The position numbers and the translations under genes are program-made. From the NCBI GenBank assembly GCA_025360015.1, contig JANYCZ010000067.1, forward strand, positions 93,754 to 157,753: DNA of 64,000 bases, in the 5' to 3' direction. Each line of letters starts with the position of its first letter. Positions within the stretch are counted from its first letter, which is position 1. The notes beneath the pieces were generated by a model. It was not told the origin of the DNA and searched no databases. It worked only from the letters and a program-made list of their open reading frames with translations. Source of the DNA: Verrucomicrobiota bacterium (GTDB taxonomy: Bacteria > Verrucomicrobiota > Verrucomicrobiia > Verrucomicrobiales > Verrucomicrobiaceae). Shown here piece by piece: positions 33,996 to 45,596 of this stretch.

Positions 33996-36900
33996 ATGTC
34001 TCGAGTTGCCAAAAAAACTGCCGCCCGGAAGTCACTCAACGATGTCATTCGCATCCGGGGGGCGAGGCAGAACAATTTGAAGGGGGTGGACCTGGATCTG
34101 CCGCTGGGGAAGCTAAATGTGATCACGGGGCCGAGCGGATCGGGGAAGTCGTCGCTGGCGTTTGATACGATCTATGCGGAAGGGCAGCGGCGGTATGTGG
34201 AGACGTTTTCGCCATACACGCGGCAGTTCTTCGAGCGGATGGACAAGCCCAAGGTGGACTCCATTGAAGGGATCCCGCCGGCCATCGCCATCGAGCAGGT
34301 GAACAACATGCGCAGCACGCGCTCGACGGTGGGGACGATCACTGAGATCAATGACTATTTGAAGATGCTGTTCCCGCGACTGGCGGAGGCGACGTGCCCT
34401 TCCTGCCACCGCCCGGTGCGTCCGGAGTCGCCGGAGAGCATTCTCAATGAGCTGCTGAATGCGCATGCGGGGAAGCAGGCGCTCATTTTGTTTCCGGTGG
34501 CGGTGCCGAAGGATGCGGTGACGGCGGACTTTGCGGCGTTCATGCAAGCGCAGGGTTTTCTGCGGGTGTGGCTGTATGGAAATGTGATTCGTCTGGATGA
34601 CGCGGAGGCGCTCAAGGGCCGCAAGCTGCCTGCGCAGGTGATGGTGGTGCAGGACCGCGTGGTGCTGGAGGCGAAACAGCGGGCGCGTGTGAGCGAGGCA
34701 CTGGAAGCGGCGCTGCGCTTTGGCAAAGGCAAGGTGGCGGTGAGCATCGACGATGAGACGCGGCATTTTTCCACGGACTGGAGTTGTGCGGACTGTGGCA
34801 TCACGCTGCCAGCACCGACGCCGGGGCTGTTCAGTTTTAACAGTCCGATTGGGGCGTGTCCGACGTGTCGTGGCTTTGGCCGCACGCTGGGGCTGGACAT
34901 GGGGAAGGCGATTCCAGATGAGTCGCTGAGCATTAATCAAGGTCTAGTGCGGCCGTTTCAAGGCAGCACCTACGGCGAGTCGCAGGTCGATCTTGAGAAA
35001 GCAGCGCGGAAGCGTGGTGTGGACATTCACAAGCCGTTTGAGGATTACTCGGCGGAAGAGCGCAAGTGGCTGATCGAGGGAACGCGGGGTGATCCCGAAG
35101 ATGCGTATAATCGCGGCGAGTGGTATGGCGTGCGCGGCTTTTTCAAATGGCAGGAGTCGCGCAGCTACAAGATGCATGTGCGGGTGTTTCTGAGCCGCTA
35201 CCGGGCCTACACGGAGTGTGCGGATTGCGGTGGCGGGCGCTTGAAAAAGGAGGCGTATAATTATCGCATCGGCGCGCACACCATTGCTGATCTTTCTCGG
35301 CTGCCGGTGAGTGATCTGCACCCGCTGGTGCAGTCGTGGCCGATCAAGGCGAGCGATCATGTGGCGACGATGCTGCGCGGGGAGATCGCCAGCCGAATCA
35401 GCTACATGGATCGGGCGGGGCTGGGGTATCTGAATCTGGACCGTCAAACGCGCACGCTGAGCGGTGGTGAGTTGCAGCGGGTGAACCTCACGACGTGTCT
35501 CGGTGCTTCGCTGGTGAACACACTGTTTGTGCTGGATGAGCCGAGCATTGGTCTGCATCCGCGAGACATCGGGCGGCTTATTGGGGTGATGGAAGGTCTG
35601 CGGGACAAGGGCAACACGCTGCTGGTGGTGGAGCATGAAGAAGCGGTGATGCGTAGCGCGGACAACCTCATCGACATCGGGCCCGGACGTGGGGAAAAGG
35701 GTGGAGAACTCGTGTTCAGCGGGCCGCTGCACAAACTGGGCGAGAAGGTAAAGTCGCTGACGGGAGATTATTTGTTTGGGAGGAAGAGTGTGCCGATTCC
35801 GGCGCAACGGCGGTCTATCACAAGCCCCAAGTTGTCAGAAGCGGATGCGGCTCCGGTGAAGAGCAAAGGCGGCCGCAAAGGCGCGGCGGCGAACCAGAAG
35901 CCTGGCACTCTTTCCATCCGAGGTGCGCGTCAGAACAACCTCAAGAAGCTGGATGTGGATATTCCGCTTGGGGTGTTTTGCTGCGTCACTGGGGTGAGCG
36001 GCTCGGGAAAATCCACGCTGATTCATGATGTGCTGTATCGGAATCTGCAGCGGCTGCGCGGCGAGGTGTGTGAGGAAGAGCCTGGGCGCGTGAGCAAGAT
36101 CACGGGCTGGGAGCAACTGCATGACGTGGTGATGGTTGACCAGTCCCCCCTGGCACGTACGCCGCGCTCGACGCCGGCGGTGTTCTTGGGGGCGTTTGAT
36201 CACATTCGTACGCTGTTTAGCGAGACGGAGGATGCCAAGGCGCAGGGCATCATGCCGGGATTCTTCAGCTTCAATTCCGGCGAAGGGCGCTGCGAGCGCT
36301 GCGCAGGCAATGGCTTTGAGAAGATTGAGATGCAGTTCCTGAGCGATCTGTATGTGACGTGCCCTGAATGTGAAGGGAAGCGCTACCAGCCGCCTGCGCT
36401 GAAAATCCTGCTGCATGGGCAGAGCATTCATGACGTGCTGGGCATGACGGCGGAGGATGCGGTGACGTGGTTTAGCAGCGCGCTGTTTGAGTCGTCGAAA
36501 AAGGCGAAGCAGATCGTGGGACAGCTGCATCTCTTGAACGAAGCGGGGCTTGGCTATTTGAAGCTGGGGCAGCCGCTGAACACGCTTTCGGGCGGTGAGG
36601 CACAACGGCTGAAGCTCATTGGCCATTTGATTGAAAACCCGGCGGGAGCGGCGGCTGGGAGTCTGCTGCTGCTGGATGAGCCGACGACGGGGCTGCACTT
36701 TGATGACATCGCGCTGCTGGTGAAGTTGTTGCAACGGCTGGTGGAAGAAGGACATAGCCTGCTGGTCATTGAGCACAATCTGGAGGTGATCAAGTGCGCT
36801 GACTGGGTCATTGACCTGGGGCCCGAAGGTGGAGAGGCGGGCGGAGGCTTGGTGATCGCGGGAACGCCTGAGGAGGTGGCGGAATGTGCGGCTTCGCATA

Positions 36901-39614
36901 CGGGGCGTTATCTTCATGAACTGCTTTCAGGCTCGAAGGGGCACGGGGCCAGCCGTGTGGCGGAGACGCCTGGGAGAGACCTCACGCTGCCGATTGAAAG
37001 CAGCAACACGATCAGCATTCGTGGGGCACGTGAGCACAATCTGAAAAACATCTCGCTGGATATTCCGCGTGATGAGTTTGTGGTGGTGACTGGGCTGAGT
37101 GGTTCCGGCAAGTCCTCACTGGCGTTTGATCTGATCTTTGCGGAAGGGCAGCGGCGGTTTCTGGACAGCATGTCGGTGTATGCGCGGACGTTTGTGGAGC
37201 AGATGGAGAAGCCGGAGGTGGATCTGATCACGGGTGTGCCGCCGACGGTGGCCATCGAGCAGCGCATCTCGCGCGGCGGTGGCAAGTCGACCGTGGCGAC
37301 TGTGACGGAGGTGTATCACTTCTTCCGCCTGCTGTTTGCCAAGCTGGGGACGCAGTACTGCCCCACATGCAACGTGCCGGTGAAGAAGCAGAGCGTGCAG
37401 GCCATCGTGAAAACGGTGATGCAGCATCTGCGCAGTGGTGGCGGGCATCTGCTGGCGCCGCTGATCAAGGCGCGCAAAGGTTTCCACAGCGAGGTGGCGG
37501 AGCATGCGAGCAAGCATGGCATCGAGACGCTGCTGGTCGATGGGGAGTTTCGCGACACCATGGGCTTCCAACGGCTGGAGCGCTTCAAGGAGCACACGAT
37601 TGATGCGGTGATCGGCAAAGTGGGCAAGAGTGATGATGCGGAGAAACTGCGGCCGCTGATCGAGACGGCGCTGAAGATGGGCAAGGGCACAATCAAGCTG
37701 CGGCTGAATGACAAGACACTGCATGTGCTGAGCACGGAGATGAGCTGTCCTTCGTGCGGACTGTCCTTTGAAGAACTGGACCCGCGCCTGTTCAGCTTCA
37801 ACAGCCCGCATGGCTGGTGCAAGGATTGCCGTGGCTTTGGCCTGAAAGGTCACAAAACTGATCTGAGCGATAGGAAGCCGGATGTCTCGGTGCTGGAGGC
37901 GGAGCTTGAAGAGGAGCGGCGATTTGAAAGCGCGGATGATGAGGGAGAGAAGCCGCGTGAGATCTGCCCAAGCTGTGAGGGCAGCCGCATCAATGAGATT
38001 GGTCGTGCGGTGCAACTGCAGGGCACGAAGATCCAGCAGTTCGCGGGATTGACGGCAGGAGATGCGGGCAAGCTGCTGGCGAAGTTTAAGTTTGAAGGCA
38101 CGGAGGCCATCATCGCGCTCGACATCGTCAAGGAGATCGCCCAGCGGTTGAAGTTTATGCAGGAGGTGGGTCTTGGCTATCTCCAGCTCAATCGCAGTGC
38201 GGACACGCTCAGTGGTGGTGAGGCGCAGCGCATTCGTTTGTCGGCGCAGCTTGGCAGCAATCTGCGCGGCGTGTTGTATGTGCTGGATGAGCCGACCATT
38301 GGACTGCATCCGCGGGACAATGAGAAGCTGCTGGACACGCTGATGGCGCTGCGGGACAAGGGCAACTCGCTGCTCGTGGTGGAACATGATGACGAAACGA
38401 TGAAGCGTGCGGACACGATCCTCGATCTCGGGCCGGGCGCGGGTAAGTTTGGCGGTCAGATCGTGGCACAGGGCACGATGGCGCAGATTTTGAAGAACAA
38501 GAACAGCGTCACGGGTGCGAGTCTGCGCACGCCCATGAAGCATCCGGTGCGTGGCTCACGCAGGACGCTGCCTGCCTTGAAGGCGAAGGAAGGCTGGCTG
38601 CGCGTGACCGGCGCGACGGCGAACAATCTGAAGAACATCGATGTTTCCATACCGCTGGGTCGTTTGACGGTGCTGACGGGCGTGAGCGGCAGCGGCAAGA
38701 GCTCGTTCATGCATGGGGCACTTTCGCCGGCGGTGCGCGAGAAGATCAGCAAGTCGAAGATCAAGGTGGTGAAGGCGTGGAAGACCATCAGCGGCTTTGA
38801 AAATCTGCAGACGGTGCATGAGGTGGATCAATCGCCGATTGGCAAGACCAGCCGCTCGTGTCCGGCCACTTATGTAGGCATTCTTGATGACATTCGCGCC
38901 CTGTTTGCGCAGGTGCCGCTGGCACGCACGCGCGGCTACACGGCGAGCCGTTTCTCCTTTAACACCGAAGGCGGACGCTGCGAGGCCTGCGGTGGCAATG
39001 GCGAGATCAAGGTGGAGATGGCCTTCCTGCCGACCACGCGCGTGCATTGCGAGGCCTGCAACGGCCTGCGCTTTAACGGGTCCACTTTAGAGATCGAGTA
39101 CAACGGCAAACACATCGGCGATGTGCTGCGCATGAGCATCACTGAGGCGGCGGAGTTTTTTGCGCCGGTGCAGAAGATCGCGCGTCCGCTCAAGCTGCTG
39201 GCGGACACGGGCCTGGGCTATTTGCAGCTCGGGCAGCCGAGTCCGACACTTAGCGGTGGCGAGGCGCAGCGCATCAAGCTGGTGACTGAACTGCGCAGCG
39301 GCGATGGCCGCACGAACAAGGAACGGCTCAAGGGCATTACCGTTGCCGGAAAGCGTAATCTATACCTCATCGAGGAGCCGACCATCGGCCTGCATATTCA
39401 GGACGTGGCGCGTTTGATTGATGTGCTGCACCGCCTCGTGGATGAGGGCCACACCGTCGTTGTCATTGAGCATCATCCCGATGTTTATGCCGAGGCAGAT
39501 TTCCTCATCGACATTGGGCCTGAAGCTGGGCCTGAGGGTGGGAAGCTGGTGGCTGCAGGGACGCCGGAGCAGGTGAAGAAGTGCAAGGGGAGCCAGACGG
39601 CGCGGTTTTTGTGA
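33996..39614 (+). CDS. uvrA: Excision-nuclease subunit UvrA, tandem double-length form
   Basis: An 1,872-residue UvrA made of two complete UvrA units in tandem. Four ABC ATP sites are visible: Walker A motifs (GPSGSGKSS near residue 45, GVSGSGKST near 666, GLSGSGKSS near 1032, GVSGSGKSS near 1561) and LSGGE signatures near 487, 863, 1404 and 1751. Each unit carries the UvrA zinc modules (CPSCHRP, CADCG with [12 protein letters not shown] with CPEC; then CPTCN, CPSCG with [12 protein letters not shown] twice). Normal UvrA is about 940 residues and works as a homodimer. Chlamydial UvrA is also of double length. It recognises damaged DNA with UvrB. Confidence 0.95.
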   Translation: MSRVAKKTAARKSLNDVIRIRGARQNNLKGVDLDLPLGKLNVITGPSGSGKSSLAFDTIYAEGQRRYVETFSPYTRQFFERMDKPKVDSIEGIPPAIAIEQVNNMRSTRSTVGTITEINDYLKMLFPRLAEATCPSCHRPVRPESPESILNELLNAHAGKQALILFPVAVPKDAVTADFAAFMQAQGFLRVWLYGNVIRLDDAEALKGRKLPAQVMVVQDRVVLEAKQRARVSEALEAALRFGKGKVAVSIDDETRHFSTDWSCADCGITLPAPTPGLFSFNSPIGACPTCRGFGRTLGLDMGKAIPDESLSINQGLVRPFQGSTYGESQVDLEKAARKRGVDIHKPFEDYSAEERKWLIEGTRGDPEDAYNRGEWYGVRGFFKWQESRSYKMHVRVFLSRYRAYTECADCGGGRLKKEAYNYRIGAHTIADLSRLPVSDLHPLVQSWPIKASDHVATMLRGEIASRISYMDRAGLGYLNLDRQTRTLSGGELQRVNLTTCLGASLVNTLFVLDEPSIGLHPRDIGRLIGVMEGLRDKGNTLLVVEHEEAVMRSADNLIDIGPGRGEKGGELVFSGPLHKLGEKVKSLTGDYLFGRKSVPIPAQRRSITSPKLSEADAAPVKSKGGRKGAAANQKPGTLSIRGARQNNLKKLDVDIPLGVFCCVTGVSGSGKSTLIHDVLYRNLQRLRGEVCEEEPGRVSKITGWEQLHDVVMVDQSPLARTPRSTPAVFLGAFDHIRTLFSETEDAKAQGIMPGFFSFNSGEGRCERCAGNGFEKIEMQFLSDLYVTCPECEGKRYQPPALKILLHGQSIHDVLGMTAEDAVTWFSSALFESSKKAKQIVGQLHLLNEAGLGYLKLGQPLNTLSGGEAQRLKLIGHLIENPAGAAAGSLLLLDEPTTGLHFDDIALLVKLLQRLVEEGHSLLVIEHNLEVIKCADWVIDLGPEGGEAGGGLVIAGTPEEVAECAASHTGRYLHELLSGSKGHGASRVAETPGRDLTLPIESSNTISIRGAREHNLKNISLDIPRDEFVVVTGLSGSGKSSLAFDLIFAEGQRRFLDSMSVYARTFVEQMEKPEVDLITGVPPTVAIEQRISRGGGKSTVATVTEVYHFFRLLFAKLGTQYCPTCNVPVKKQSVQAIVKTVMQHLRSGGGHLLAPLIKARKGFHSEVAEHASKHGIETLLVDGEFRDTMGFQRLERFKEHTIDAVIGKVGKSDDAEKLRPLIETALKMGKGTIKLRLNDKTLHVLSTEMSCPSCGLSFEELDPRLFSFNSPHGWCKDCRGFGLKGHKTDLSDRKPDVSVLEAELEEERRFESADDEGEKPREICPSCEGSRINEIGRAVQLQGTKIQQFAGLTAGDAGKLLAKFKFEGTEAIIALDIVKEIAQRLKFMQEVGLGYLQLNRSADTLSGGEAQRIRLSAQLGSNLRGVLYVLDEPTIGLHPRDNEKLLDTLMALRDKGNSLLVVEHDDETMKRADTILDLGPGAGKFGGQIVAQGTMAQILKNKNSVTGASLRTPMKHPVRGSRRTLPALKAKEGWLRVTGATANNLKNIDVSIPLGRLTVLTGVSGSGKSSFMHGALSPAVREKISKSKIKVVKAWKTISGFENLQTVHEVDQSPIGKTSRSCPATYVGILDDIRALFAQVPLARTRGYTASRFSFNTEGGRCEACGGNGEIKVEMAFLPTTRVHCEACNGLRFNGSTLEIEYNGKHIGDVLRMSITEAAEFFAPVQKIARPLKLLADTGLGYLQLGQPSPTLSGGEAQRIKLVTELRSGDGRTNKERLKGITVAGKRNLYLIEEPTIGLHIQDVARLIDVLHRLVDEGHTVVVIEHHPDVYAEADFLIDIGPEAGPEGGKLVAAGTPEQVKKCKGSQTARFL

Positions 39615-39646
39615 GGGCCGTGCTGCCTTTCACAAGTCGGACAATG

Positions 39647-40156
39647 TCATTGGGGGGCAAATGTCTGATGCAATGCCTGATGGGCGGCATTTCGAACTTT
39701 GGCGGACATCCAGAGTGTGGATTGGTTCTCCAAATCATCGAGCACTTGAAAAGCTTTACTCTGGTCCAAAATACCTGTTGCTGCCAGATACAGAATGATG
39801 CCCAGAGAACCACGCACCTGCTGACCTAAAGATTGGCCCATCGTGCGGGCTGCAGTGTCGTCACTCAGAAAGAGATCCGCTTCGATCTCTTGAGCATAGG
39901 CAAGAGCCTCCGCTTCCCCTTCATCAAGAAGGCCGGCCTGCAGCCACTCAAATGCCTGCTGAAGAGCCTTTGAGGACGGTGTGATCAATCGAAGCCATGC
40001 AGGGGGCCCATTTTGCCGGAATGATGGGGCATGTCGCAGCAATTCAGTCCAGACCTGTGGAGTCACATAAATTTCTCCCATCCCAGCGATCAAATCAGCA
40101 ACCCCTGCCTGGTGCAGATGAAGAAGCGGGCCCGTATCTGACACAACAATGGTCAT
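39647..40156 (-). CDS. DUF3368 PIN-like toxin
   Basis: A 169-residue protein beginning MTIVVSDTGPLLHLHQAG. It has the DUF3368 pattern: SDTGPL, VTPQVWTELL, DEGEAEALAYA and LFLSDDTAAR, then GSLGIIL. This PIN-related family occurs as toxins with small ribbon-helix-helix antitoxins. The acidic cluster is present, so it may be an active nuclease. Its start overlaps the antitoxin's stop (ATGA). Confidence 0.82.
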   Translation of the reverse strand: MTIVVSDTGPLLHLHQAGVADLIAGMGEIYVTPQVWTELLRHAPSFRQNGPPAWLRLITPSSKALQQAFEWLQAGLLDEGEAEALAYAQEIEADLFLSDDTAARTMGQSLGQQVRGSLGIILYLAATGILDQSKAFQVLDDLENQSTLWMSAKVRNAAHQALHQTFAPQ

Positions 40157-40356
40157 GCCTTTAACTTAGCGGCATTCAAGGCCCAGTCGATGTCATCAAG
40201 CTGCTGTTGTTCCAGAAGGGCCAGCTTGCGGCTGCTCACGAGCTCACGCACGGCAGCGCGCACCGCTTCAGCCTGACTCTCAAACCAGCCTGCTTGCACG
40301 GCAGCATCGAGTTCGGCGGAGAGCGCCTCGGGGAGTTCCAGAGTCAGCGTGGTCAT
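40153..40356 (-). CDS. Ribbon-helix-helix antitoxin of the DUF3368 pair
   Basis: A 67-residue protein from the ATG at 40356 (MTTLTLELPEALSAELDAAV), starting with a ribbon-helix-helix strand and helices (QAEAVRAAVRELVSSRKLAL) and ending in a toxin-binding tail (LDDIDWALNAAKLKA). An upstream in-frame start at 40422 would add an unlikely leader. It should repress its own promoter together with the toxin. The locus is intact. Confidence 0.8.
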   Translation of the reverse strand: MTTLTLELPEALSAELDAAVQAGWFESQAEAVRAAVRELVSSRKLALLEQQQLDDIDWALNAAKLKA

Positions 40357-40460
40357 GGCACAGATTATGCCCTTGAGGATGCATTCGCAAGGCCGTGCTC
40401 CTTGCATTCGCACCGCTCCCACCTTTGATTGTGGCCTAACTTTGAACTGAAAGACACATC

Positions 40461-41177
40461 ATGGGCGCACAATGGAAACAGAAATGGCGGGAAATGGCCG
40501 CGGACCAGAAGGGGAAGATCACGGGGAAGCTGGTGCGTGAAATCCAGGTGGCGGCGAAGCTGGGCGGGCCGCACCCCGAGTACAACGCCCGATTGGCGGC
40601 AGCAGTAGCCATTGCGAAGAAGCAGAGCGTGACGCGGGACACGATCGAACGGGCGATCGCCAAGGGTTCGGGCACCGGGCCGGATGCGGTGCAGTTTGAG
40701 ACGACGACGTATGAAGGCTTCACGCCGCACCGGGTACCGGTGATCGTGGAGTGCCTGACGGACAACAACAACCGTACGTCCTCGGACATCAAGGTGCTCT
40801 TCCGCGCGGGCACGATGAGCAAGGTGATGTGGATGTTTGACCATGTGGGACTTATAGAGGCTCACCATGCGGACAAGACGCTGGACATCGAGGAAGCGGC
40901 GCTGGAGGCCGAAGCGGAAAACGTGGAGCCGATGGAAGTCGAGGATGAAGAGGCGGCGGGCCACATCGGCGCACGGTTTTTTACGCAACTGACCACGCTG
41001 GATGCCGTGACGAAGGCGCTGAAGGCGGCGGGCTGGCTGGTGACGACTTCAGAAATGAGCTACGTGCCGAAGGAATATCCGGAGCTGAGCGATGAACAGC
41101 GCGATGAAGTGACAGGGTTTTTGCAGACGCTGGATGGACATGATGATGTGCATCGCGTTTACGCTGCGCTGAAATGA
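40461..41177 (+). CDS. yebC: YebC/PmpR-family protein
   Basis: A 238-residue protein starting MGAQWKQKWREMAADQKGK. It has the YebC/TACO1 three-domain pattern, with VAAKLGGPHPEYNARLAAAV, TIERAIAKGSG, YEGFTPHRVPVIVECLTDN and a C-terminal YVPKEYPELSDEQ. Members act as transcription regulators or as translation factors that help ribosomes through proline stretches. It is a single gene after the DUF3368 pair, divergent from it. Confidence 0.93.
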   Translation: MGAQWKQKWREMAADQKGKITGKLVREIQVAAKLGGPHPEYNARLAAAVAIAKKQSVTRDTIERAIAKGSGTGPDAVQFETTTYEGFTPHRVPVIVECLTDNNNRTSSDIKVLFRAGTMSKVMWMFDHVGLIEAHHADKTLDIEEAALEAEAENVEPMEVEDEEAAGHIGARFFTQLTTLDAVTKALKAAGWLVTTSEMSYVPKEYPELSDEQRDEVTGFLQTLDGHDDVHRVYAALK

Positions 41178-41245
41178 CGAAACCAGAATGATGAATGATG
41201 AATGAATGCCAAAGCCCGAACGAAGCATGGGTGAGGCATCGGCAC

Positions 41246-43351
41246 GTGAGGCGTTTGTTTCGAGCTACTTCATTTCTGCTCCTTCCTATGGCGCTGCTGC
41301 TCTGCGGCTGCGGGAAGAAGAAGGCTGCGGTGAAGCCCAAGGCGGAGGCACTGGTGGTGGTGAAGCCGACGCTGATGACGGAGGAGAGGCTGGGGCTGGC
41401 GGGTCGCGTGCCGGGGGATGTGGAGTTTTGCGTGAGCAGCGTGCAGTTGAAGAAGCATGCGGAGGCGTTGAAGGCCTCGCGCTGGTGGGGACAGGTGCAG
41501 GCGTTTGTGGAGGACAGGATACCGGCGTCTGGAAAGGCTGTCAGTGTGACGGTGGATGAGGCGTTTCTGGCCTTTGGCCAGGACAGTGTGAAGAGCCTGG
41601 TGCTGCTGCGGCAGTTGAATGATCTCTACAATGAGACGGCGTATCGCGGCATGATGAGCGGGGGTGTGCTGGCGGGTCTGGGCACGAGCTTTGATGGGAA
41701 GAAGCTGATGGAAGCCGCGCTGCGCGACTCCGAAGTACTGGAGGCGCTGATCCTGCTGCTGGAGCGGTTTGAAATGCCGCCGGTGATGATCGGGGTGGCA
41801 TCGCCGGAGCCGGAGCAGGTGCTGAAACGAATGAGTGATCTGCTACATCTTTCCGACTGGCTGGGAGATGCGCCGCAGTCACGCATCGTGACGGCGCAGG
41901 GGGAAAAGCTCACGGTGAATGAGATCGCGATGAATCTGGTGCTGACGGTGGAGCGGCGGCATGAATGGCTGGAGGCGCTGACGCAGGCGGTGCCGGGGAT
42001 CACCCCGGAGATGAAGGACCGGATCGCGCGCGGGCTGGAGGTGCTGGCGCGCAAGAAGTGGGTGCTGGCGCTGGGTCTGGGCACTCAGCGTGCCTATGTG
42101 GCGGTGGGGAAATCAAAGGATCAAATCCGACTGGCCAATTCGGTGGAAGATTCGCTGCTGTCGCGGCCGGAGCTGCGCACGCTGGATGCGCATGCGCAGA
42201 AAGGCCTCGGTGTGATCGCGTGCTGGGACGGCGTGTTTTGGGATGTGCTGCAGTCGGATCATCCGTTTCAGCCGATCGTGCGTGGGCTGCTGGCGGGGTT
42301 GCAGTCGGAGAAAATGTTTGCCACCATGGCGCGCGCGCTGGAGCCGGAGGTGATCGAGCTGGCGGCGGCGGAGCGTGCATTTTACCACAGTGAACATACG
42401 AACGGCGCGGCGGTGGCGTGGTGGGACGGAGGGGTGCAGATGGAAATGACCGGCGGCTTTTCCACAGCGGACGGCGAGGTGCTGGCGAAGGCATCCCAGT
42501 TCACGGCATTGCTGGATGAGCCGGAGCTGGTGTTTGGCCTGAGCGGGCAGGGATCCGGCACGGGTGCCGGAAGAGCGTACTTCGAAGCCTGGATGCGTGC
42601 CGTGCACACGACCGCTCAGGAACTGGTCAAGGCGGGAGTGGGTGGCGAGCAGTCGGCGGGGATGTTCAAGCTGGTGGACCAAGCGGTGCTGCCACGTGTC
42701 ATTGACCTGTATGACGGCACAAAAACGATCTGGCAGAGGGCACTGAGCGGAGATGGGGCTTTCATCCTTGATGTGGGTGGGAAGATGCCGCAGCTGCCGG
42801 GCATGCCACCGGGCGGTGAAGCGGTGCCGCTGCCGCGCTTTGCCAGCGTGCATGAGATCAAGAACCGCGCGCTGATCGGTGTGTCATGGCAGAACATGGA
42901 AACGACGCTGCAGCAGTTGTTGAAGAACGTGCCTGCGCCGCAGCCGCTGGAGCTGCCGAAAATCGTGACGAAGCGCAGCGGTGATCTGACGAGCTACAGC
43001 TACGAGCTGCCGTTTGATTCGAGAGAACTGGGGCCGTGTGTATCGCTGAACGATCAACTGTTCATGCTGGGCACGTCGCGGGTGCAGCAGGGGCATCTGG
43101 CGGAAATCCTCAAGCGGCCGGTTGGCGGCGCAGCAACGGGCATGCGGGTCAAGGTGAGCTTTACAAAGCTGCGGGAATTTCTGAAGGCGTTTGCGACGGT
43201 GCGGGCGCAGAGCGGTGGTGCAGACGAATTGAAAGCGACGTTAAAATGGCTGGAGCCGTTTGGGGTGCTGGACCTGCGGCTGTGGAGCGAGGGGGGAGCG
43301 GGACGGGGCAGAGCCTCATGGACGATGCATGATGTGCTGGGGTATGATTGA
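41246..43351 (+). CDS. Large lipoprotein of unknown function
   Basis: A protein of about 701 residues from a GTG at 41246, giving a clean lipoprotein signal (MRRLFRATSFLLLPMALLLC, lipobox LLCG-C region). An ATG at 41195 would place 17 extra residues before it. The mature part starts GKKKAAVKPKAEALVVVKP and alternates helical and beta segments with no motif I recognise. Late segments (VSVHEIKNRALIGVSWQN-like, DLTSYSYELPF) resemble large secreted proteins seen in this phylum. It probably acts at the inner face of the outer membrane or in the periplasm. Confidence 0.7.
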   Translation: MRRLFRATSFLLLPMALLLCGCGKKKAAVKPKAEALVVVKPTLMTEERLGLAGRVPGDVEFCVSSVQLKKHAEALKASRWWGQVQAFVEDRIPASGKAVSVTVDEAFLAFGQDSVKSLVLLRQLNDLYNETAYRGMMSGGVLAGLGTSFDGKKLMEAALRDSEVLEALILLLERFEMPPVMIGVASPEPEQVLKRMSDLLHLSDWLGDAPQSRIVTAQGEKLTVNEIAMNLVLTVERRHEWLEALTQAVPGITPEMKDRIARGLEVLARKKWVLALGLGTQRAYVAVGKSKDQIRLANSVEDSLLSRPELRTLDAHAQKGLGVIACWDGVFWDVLQSDHPFQPIVRGLLAGLQSEKMFATMARALEPEVIELAAAERAFYHSEHTNGAAVAWWDGGVQMEMTGGFSTADGEVLAKASQFTALLDEPELVFGLSGQGSGTGAGRAYFEAWMRAVHTTAQELVKAGVGGEQSAGMFKLVDQAVLPRVIDLYDGTKTIWQRALSGDGAFILDVGGKMPQLPGMPPGGEAVPLPRFASVHEIKNRALIGVSWQNMETTLQQLLKNVPAPQPLELPKIVTKRSGDLTSYSYELPFDSRELGPCVSLNDQLFMLGTSRVQQGHLAEILKRPVGGAATGMRVKVSFTKLREFLKAFATVRAQSGGADELKATLKWLEPFGVLDLRLWSEGGAGRGRASWTMHDVLGYD

Positions 43352-43385
43352 GAGATAGCGACTCCGAAAAGGGGGCCTCGGAACG

Positions 43386-43425
43386 TTCGACGGCGGTTGG
43401 AGGACCAATCGCCCTACCTTCGCGC
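43386..43425 (+). repeat. Palindromic intergenic repeat (AGGA-loop, CTACC-tail family)
   Basis: GGCGGTTGG (43392-43400), AGGA, then CCAATCGCC (43405-43413), followed by CTACC. The stem has one G-T pair. It lies between two convergent genes (stop at 43351 and stop at 43449). Same family as 8325-8377 and 53129-53228. Confidence 0.7.
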
Positions 43426-43448
43426 CGTGAACGAGACCGCCTTTTTCA

Positions 43449-45539
43449 TCACTTCGGTGACACCGGCACGGGCTCGGCCTGAGGACGCCAGCTGAGCAGG
43501 TCTTTGTCGTTTTTGAGGTAGATGACGGGCACGGCCTTGCCTTTCGGGCCCTCGGGAAGGAGGCGGCCTTCGGAGTCGAAATTGGCGATGCGTGAAGCGG
43601 CGTAGCGGATCCAGCCCTGAAGTGCGCCGGAGTCGGGATCGTAGCGATAGACGTCGCGCCACTGCTTGGGCGTGGTGAGTCGGGGGCTGACGTAGGCGGG
43701 ATCGGTGGAGCGTTCGAGGACGTCCGGGAAAAGCACCTGGCTGAGCAGGGTGATGTTGAGGCCGCGGAGCATGTAGCGCTCGCCGAGCGACAGTTTGTCA
43801 GGCGGAGACATGGTGTCGATCTGGCCAGATGCCTGCTCGACGAGGACGCCCTGCGTGATGAGGCGGTGGAGCTCGGCACGGACATCGGCGACGGCGGATG
43901 ATTTGGAGGAAGCCGCAGCGAGTGCATCGAGTTCGCGCTGGGAGCCGAGATAAAAGGCATGAAAATTGGCGATCACGTTGAGCACTTTGTCGAGGGTGGC
44001 GCGCACGGTGAGCTCGGACTTTTCCGCGACATGAGCTTTCAAGGAGGCGCTGATGGCCGCTTCCAATTTCGAGCGCAGGCGGGCGGCTTCGTCTTTACGT
44101 TTGTCGGCGTGTTCGATGGCGCTGAAGGCGTCGAGCAGAGGTCTGAGCGTGAAGTATTGCTGCTGCAGGCCCGTGCGTTCCTCGGGCTTGAGGATTTGAT
44201 CGAGCAGGCGGCTGCGGAGGTTGGTGTCCTTCATGCTGAAGGCGAGCAGGATCTTCACCCAGCGTGAGTCGGTGTCCGTGACGGGCAGACCCAGATCAGG
44301 GTTGTGCGTTTGATAATGGATTTCAGAGACGCGGCCCTGATCATCGTAGAAGTGCATCTCGTTGGGCAGCATGTAAAAGCTGATGATGGCGGGGGCGCTG
44401 ATGCTGGAGCCGTTGTCCGCAAAGATGCCGATGTCTATGCGATGGCTGCGGATGCCGGTGGCGGCGAGCATGGGCGGCTCCCAGCGTACGCGGATGCGCA
44501 TGACATCGCCCCCGGGCTCGGACTCGATGTGGACGAAGCGGGGATCTCCCTGCAGCACGGTGGCGCGCATTTGCAGCGGGGCTTTGACGAGATTGAGCGT
44601 CTTGTCAAAACCGATGAGCATGCCGTGCTCGGCTTCATTGCCACGCAGGATGCGAGCGATGGAGACGGGCGTGTCGGAGAGCTGCCAGGGATAAGGGCCG
44701 GGCAGTTCGAAGAAATTTTTGCCCTGCTCGATTTTGGTTTCCTCGATGACGCGCAGCAGCACGAGCGGCGGGACCTTCACCGGCGTCATGTCATGGGCGA
44801 TGCGCACCATTTTTTCCTCATCGATCTGCGTGCCATCGAAGACGGGTGGATGCGCCTTGCCGGTGAAGTAGTCCTCGGCTGTCTGCACCGTTTTATTTGA
44901 ACGGCGAAAGATGGACTGCAGCGTGGGCATGAGCAGGTGCTTTTCGATGAGCTGCTTCTGCGTGTCCGGCGGAAAGGCGGCCGTGGTGGAGAGCAGGGCC
45001 TGCAGGAAGGGCTGATCGGTGAAGGAGGAGCCCTGGGAGATGAGCATGCAGGGCGTGTTGACGGGCAGGAGATCGCCATACCCGCCACCGCCGAAGCCAT
45101 TGGCACCGATGTCGTAGTCCTGGTGCTCGGGATAGATGAAGAGGTTGTTGGAGAGATACTGCTGGGCCAGGAAGCGGTTGCCGCCGGGGTCCATCATGTA
45201 GATGCGTGGCAGGCAGCCGAGCTGAGTGGCCGCGGACGCCATGGAGCAGTTGCCCAGGAGCGGCAGGAGGCGGACCTGATTCGCAGCGCCTTTTTCATTC
45301 TCGGCACCTTTGAAAACTTGAAGCTGCGGATACAGCCCGGTGTTCAGCGGCGAATGCTGGCCATCGCGATTTTCATAGGTGATGGCCTGGAGCCCTGCGG
45401 CCGTGCCTTGGGCAAACCACTCATTGAGCAGGCCGGCGACTTTGTCTGTCCGGGTGGTGACGGGCTGTGCGGCGACACCCGACAGACCCAGCGTCAGAAA
45501 CGCAAGGAGGCGCAGGCAGGCCGTGGGCGGGGTGAGCAC
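43449..45539 (-). CDS. Large secreted protein of unknown function
   Basis: A 696-residue protein with a signal peptide (MLTPPTACLRLLAFLTLGLSGVAA). The N-terminal third carries TYENRDGQHSPLNTGLYPQL, a glycine-rich NGFGGGGYGDLLPVNTPC and several aromatic-rich beta segments. The middle and C-terminal parts mix helices (EHADKRKDEAARLRSKLEAA) with YVSPRLTTPKQWRDVYRYDP. No catalytic motif or family was recognised. It lies downstream of the multi-PAS kinase gene on the same strand, with 57 bases between, and may be co-transcribed. Confidence 0.7.
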   Translation of the reverse strand: MLTPPTACLRLLAFLTLGLSGVAAQPVTTRTDKVAGLLNEWFAQGTAAGLQAITYENRDGQHSPLNTGLYPQLQVFKGAENEKGAANQVRLLPLLGNCSMASAATQLGCLPRIYMMDPGGNRFLAQQYLSNNLFIYPEHQDYDIGANGFGGGGYGDLLPVNTPCMLISQGSSFTDQPFLQALLSTTAAFPPDTQKQLIEKHLLMPTLQSIFRRSNKTVQTAEDYFTGKAHPPVFDGTQIDEEKMVRIAHDMTPVKVPPLVLLRVIEETKIEQGKNFFELPGPYPWQLSDTPVSIARILRGNEAEHGMLIGFDKTLNLVKAPLQMRATVLQGDPRFVHIESEPGGDVMRIRVRWEPPMLAATGIRSHRIDIGIFADNGSSISAPAIISFYMLPNEMHFYDDQGRVSEIHYQTHNPDLGLPVTDTDSRWVKILLAFSMKDTNLRSRLLDQILKPEERTGLQQQYFTLRPLLDAFSAIEHADKRKDEAARLRSKLEAAISASLKAHVAEKSELTVRATLDKVLNVIANFHAFYLGSQRELDALAAASSKSSAVADVRAELHRLITQGVLVEQASGQIDTMSPPDKLSLGERYMLRGLNITLLSQVLFPDVLERSTDPAYVSPRLTTPKQWRDVYRYDPDSGALQGWIRYAASRIANFDSEGRLLPEGPKGKAVPVIYLKNDKDLLSWRPQAEPVPVSPK

Positions 45540-45596
45540 GCCGCCATAGTCACAGCGGCGCAGCAGTTCGCAAAAGGAATATGCTACGCGGAAGGT

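Noticed and set aside
37116..38543. A 475-codon open frame antisense to uvrA
   Set aside because: Shadow frame of the strongly supported uvrA gene.
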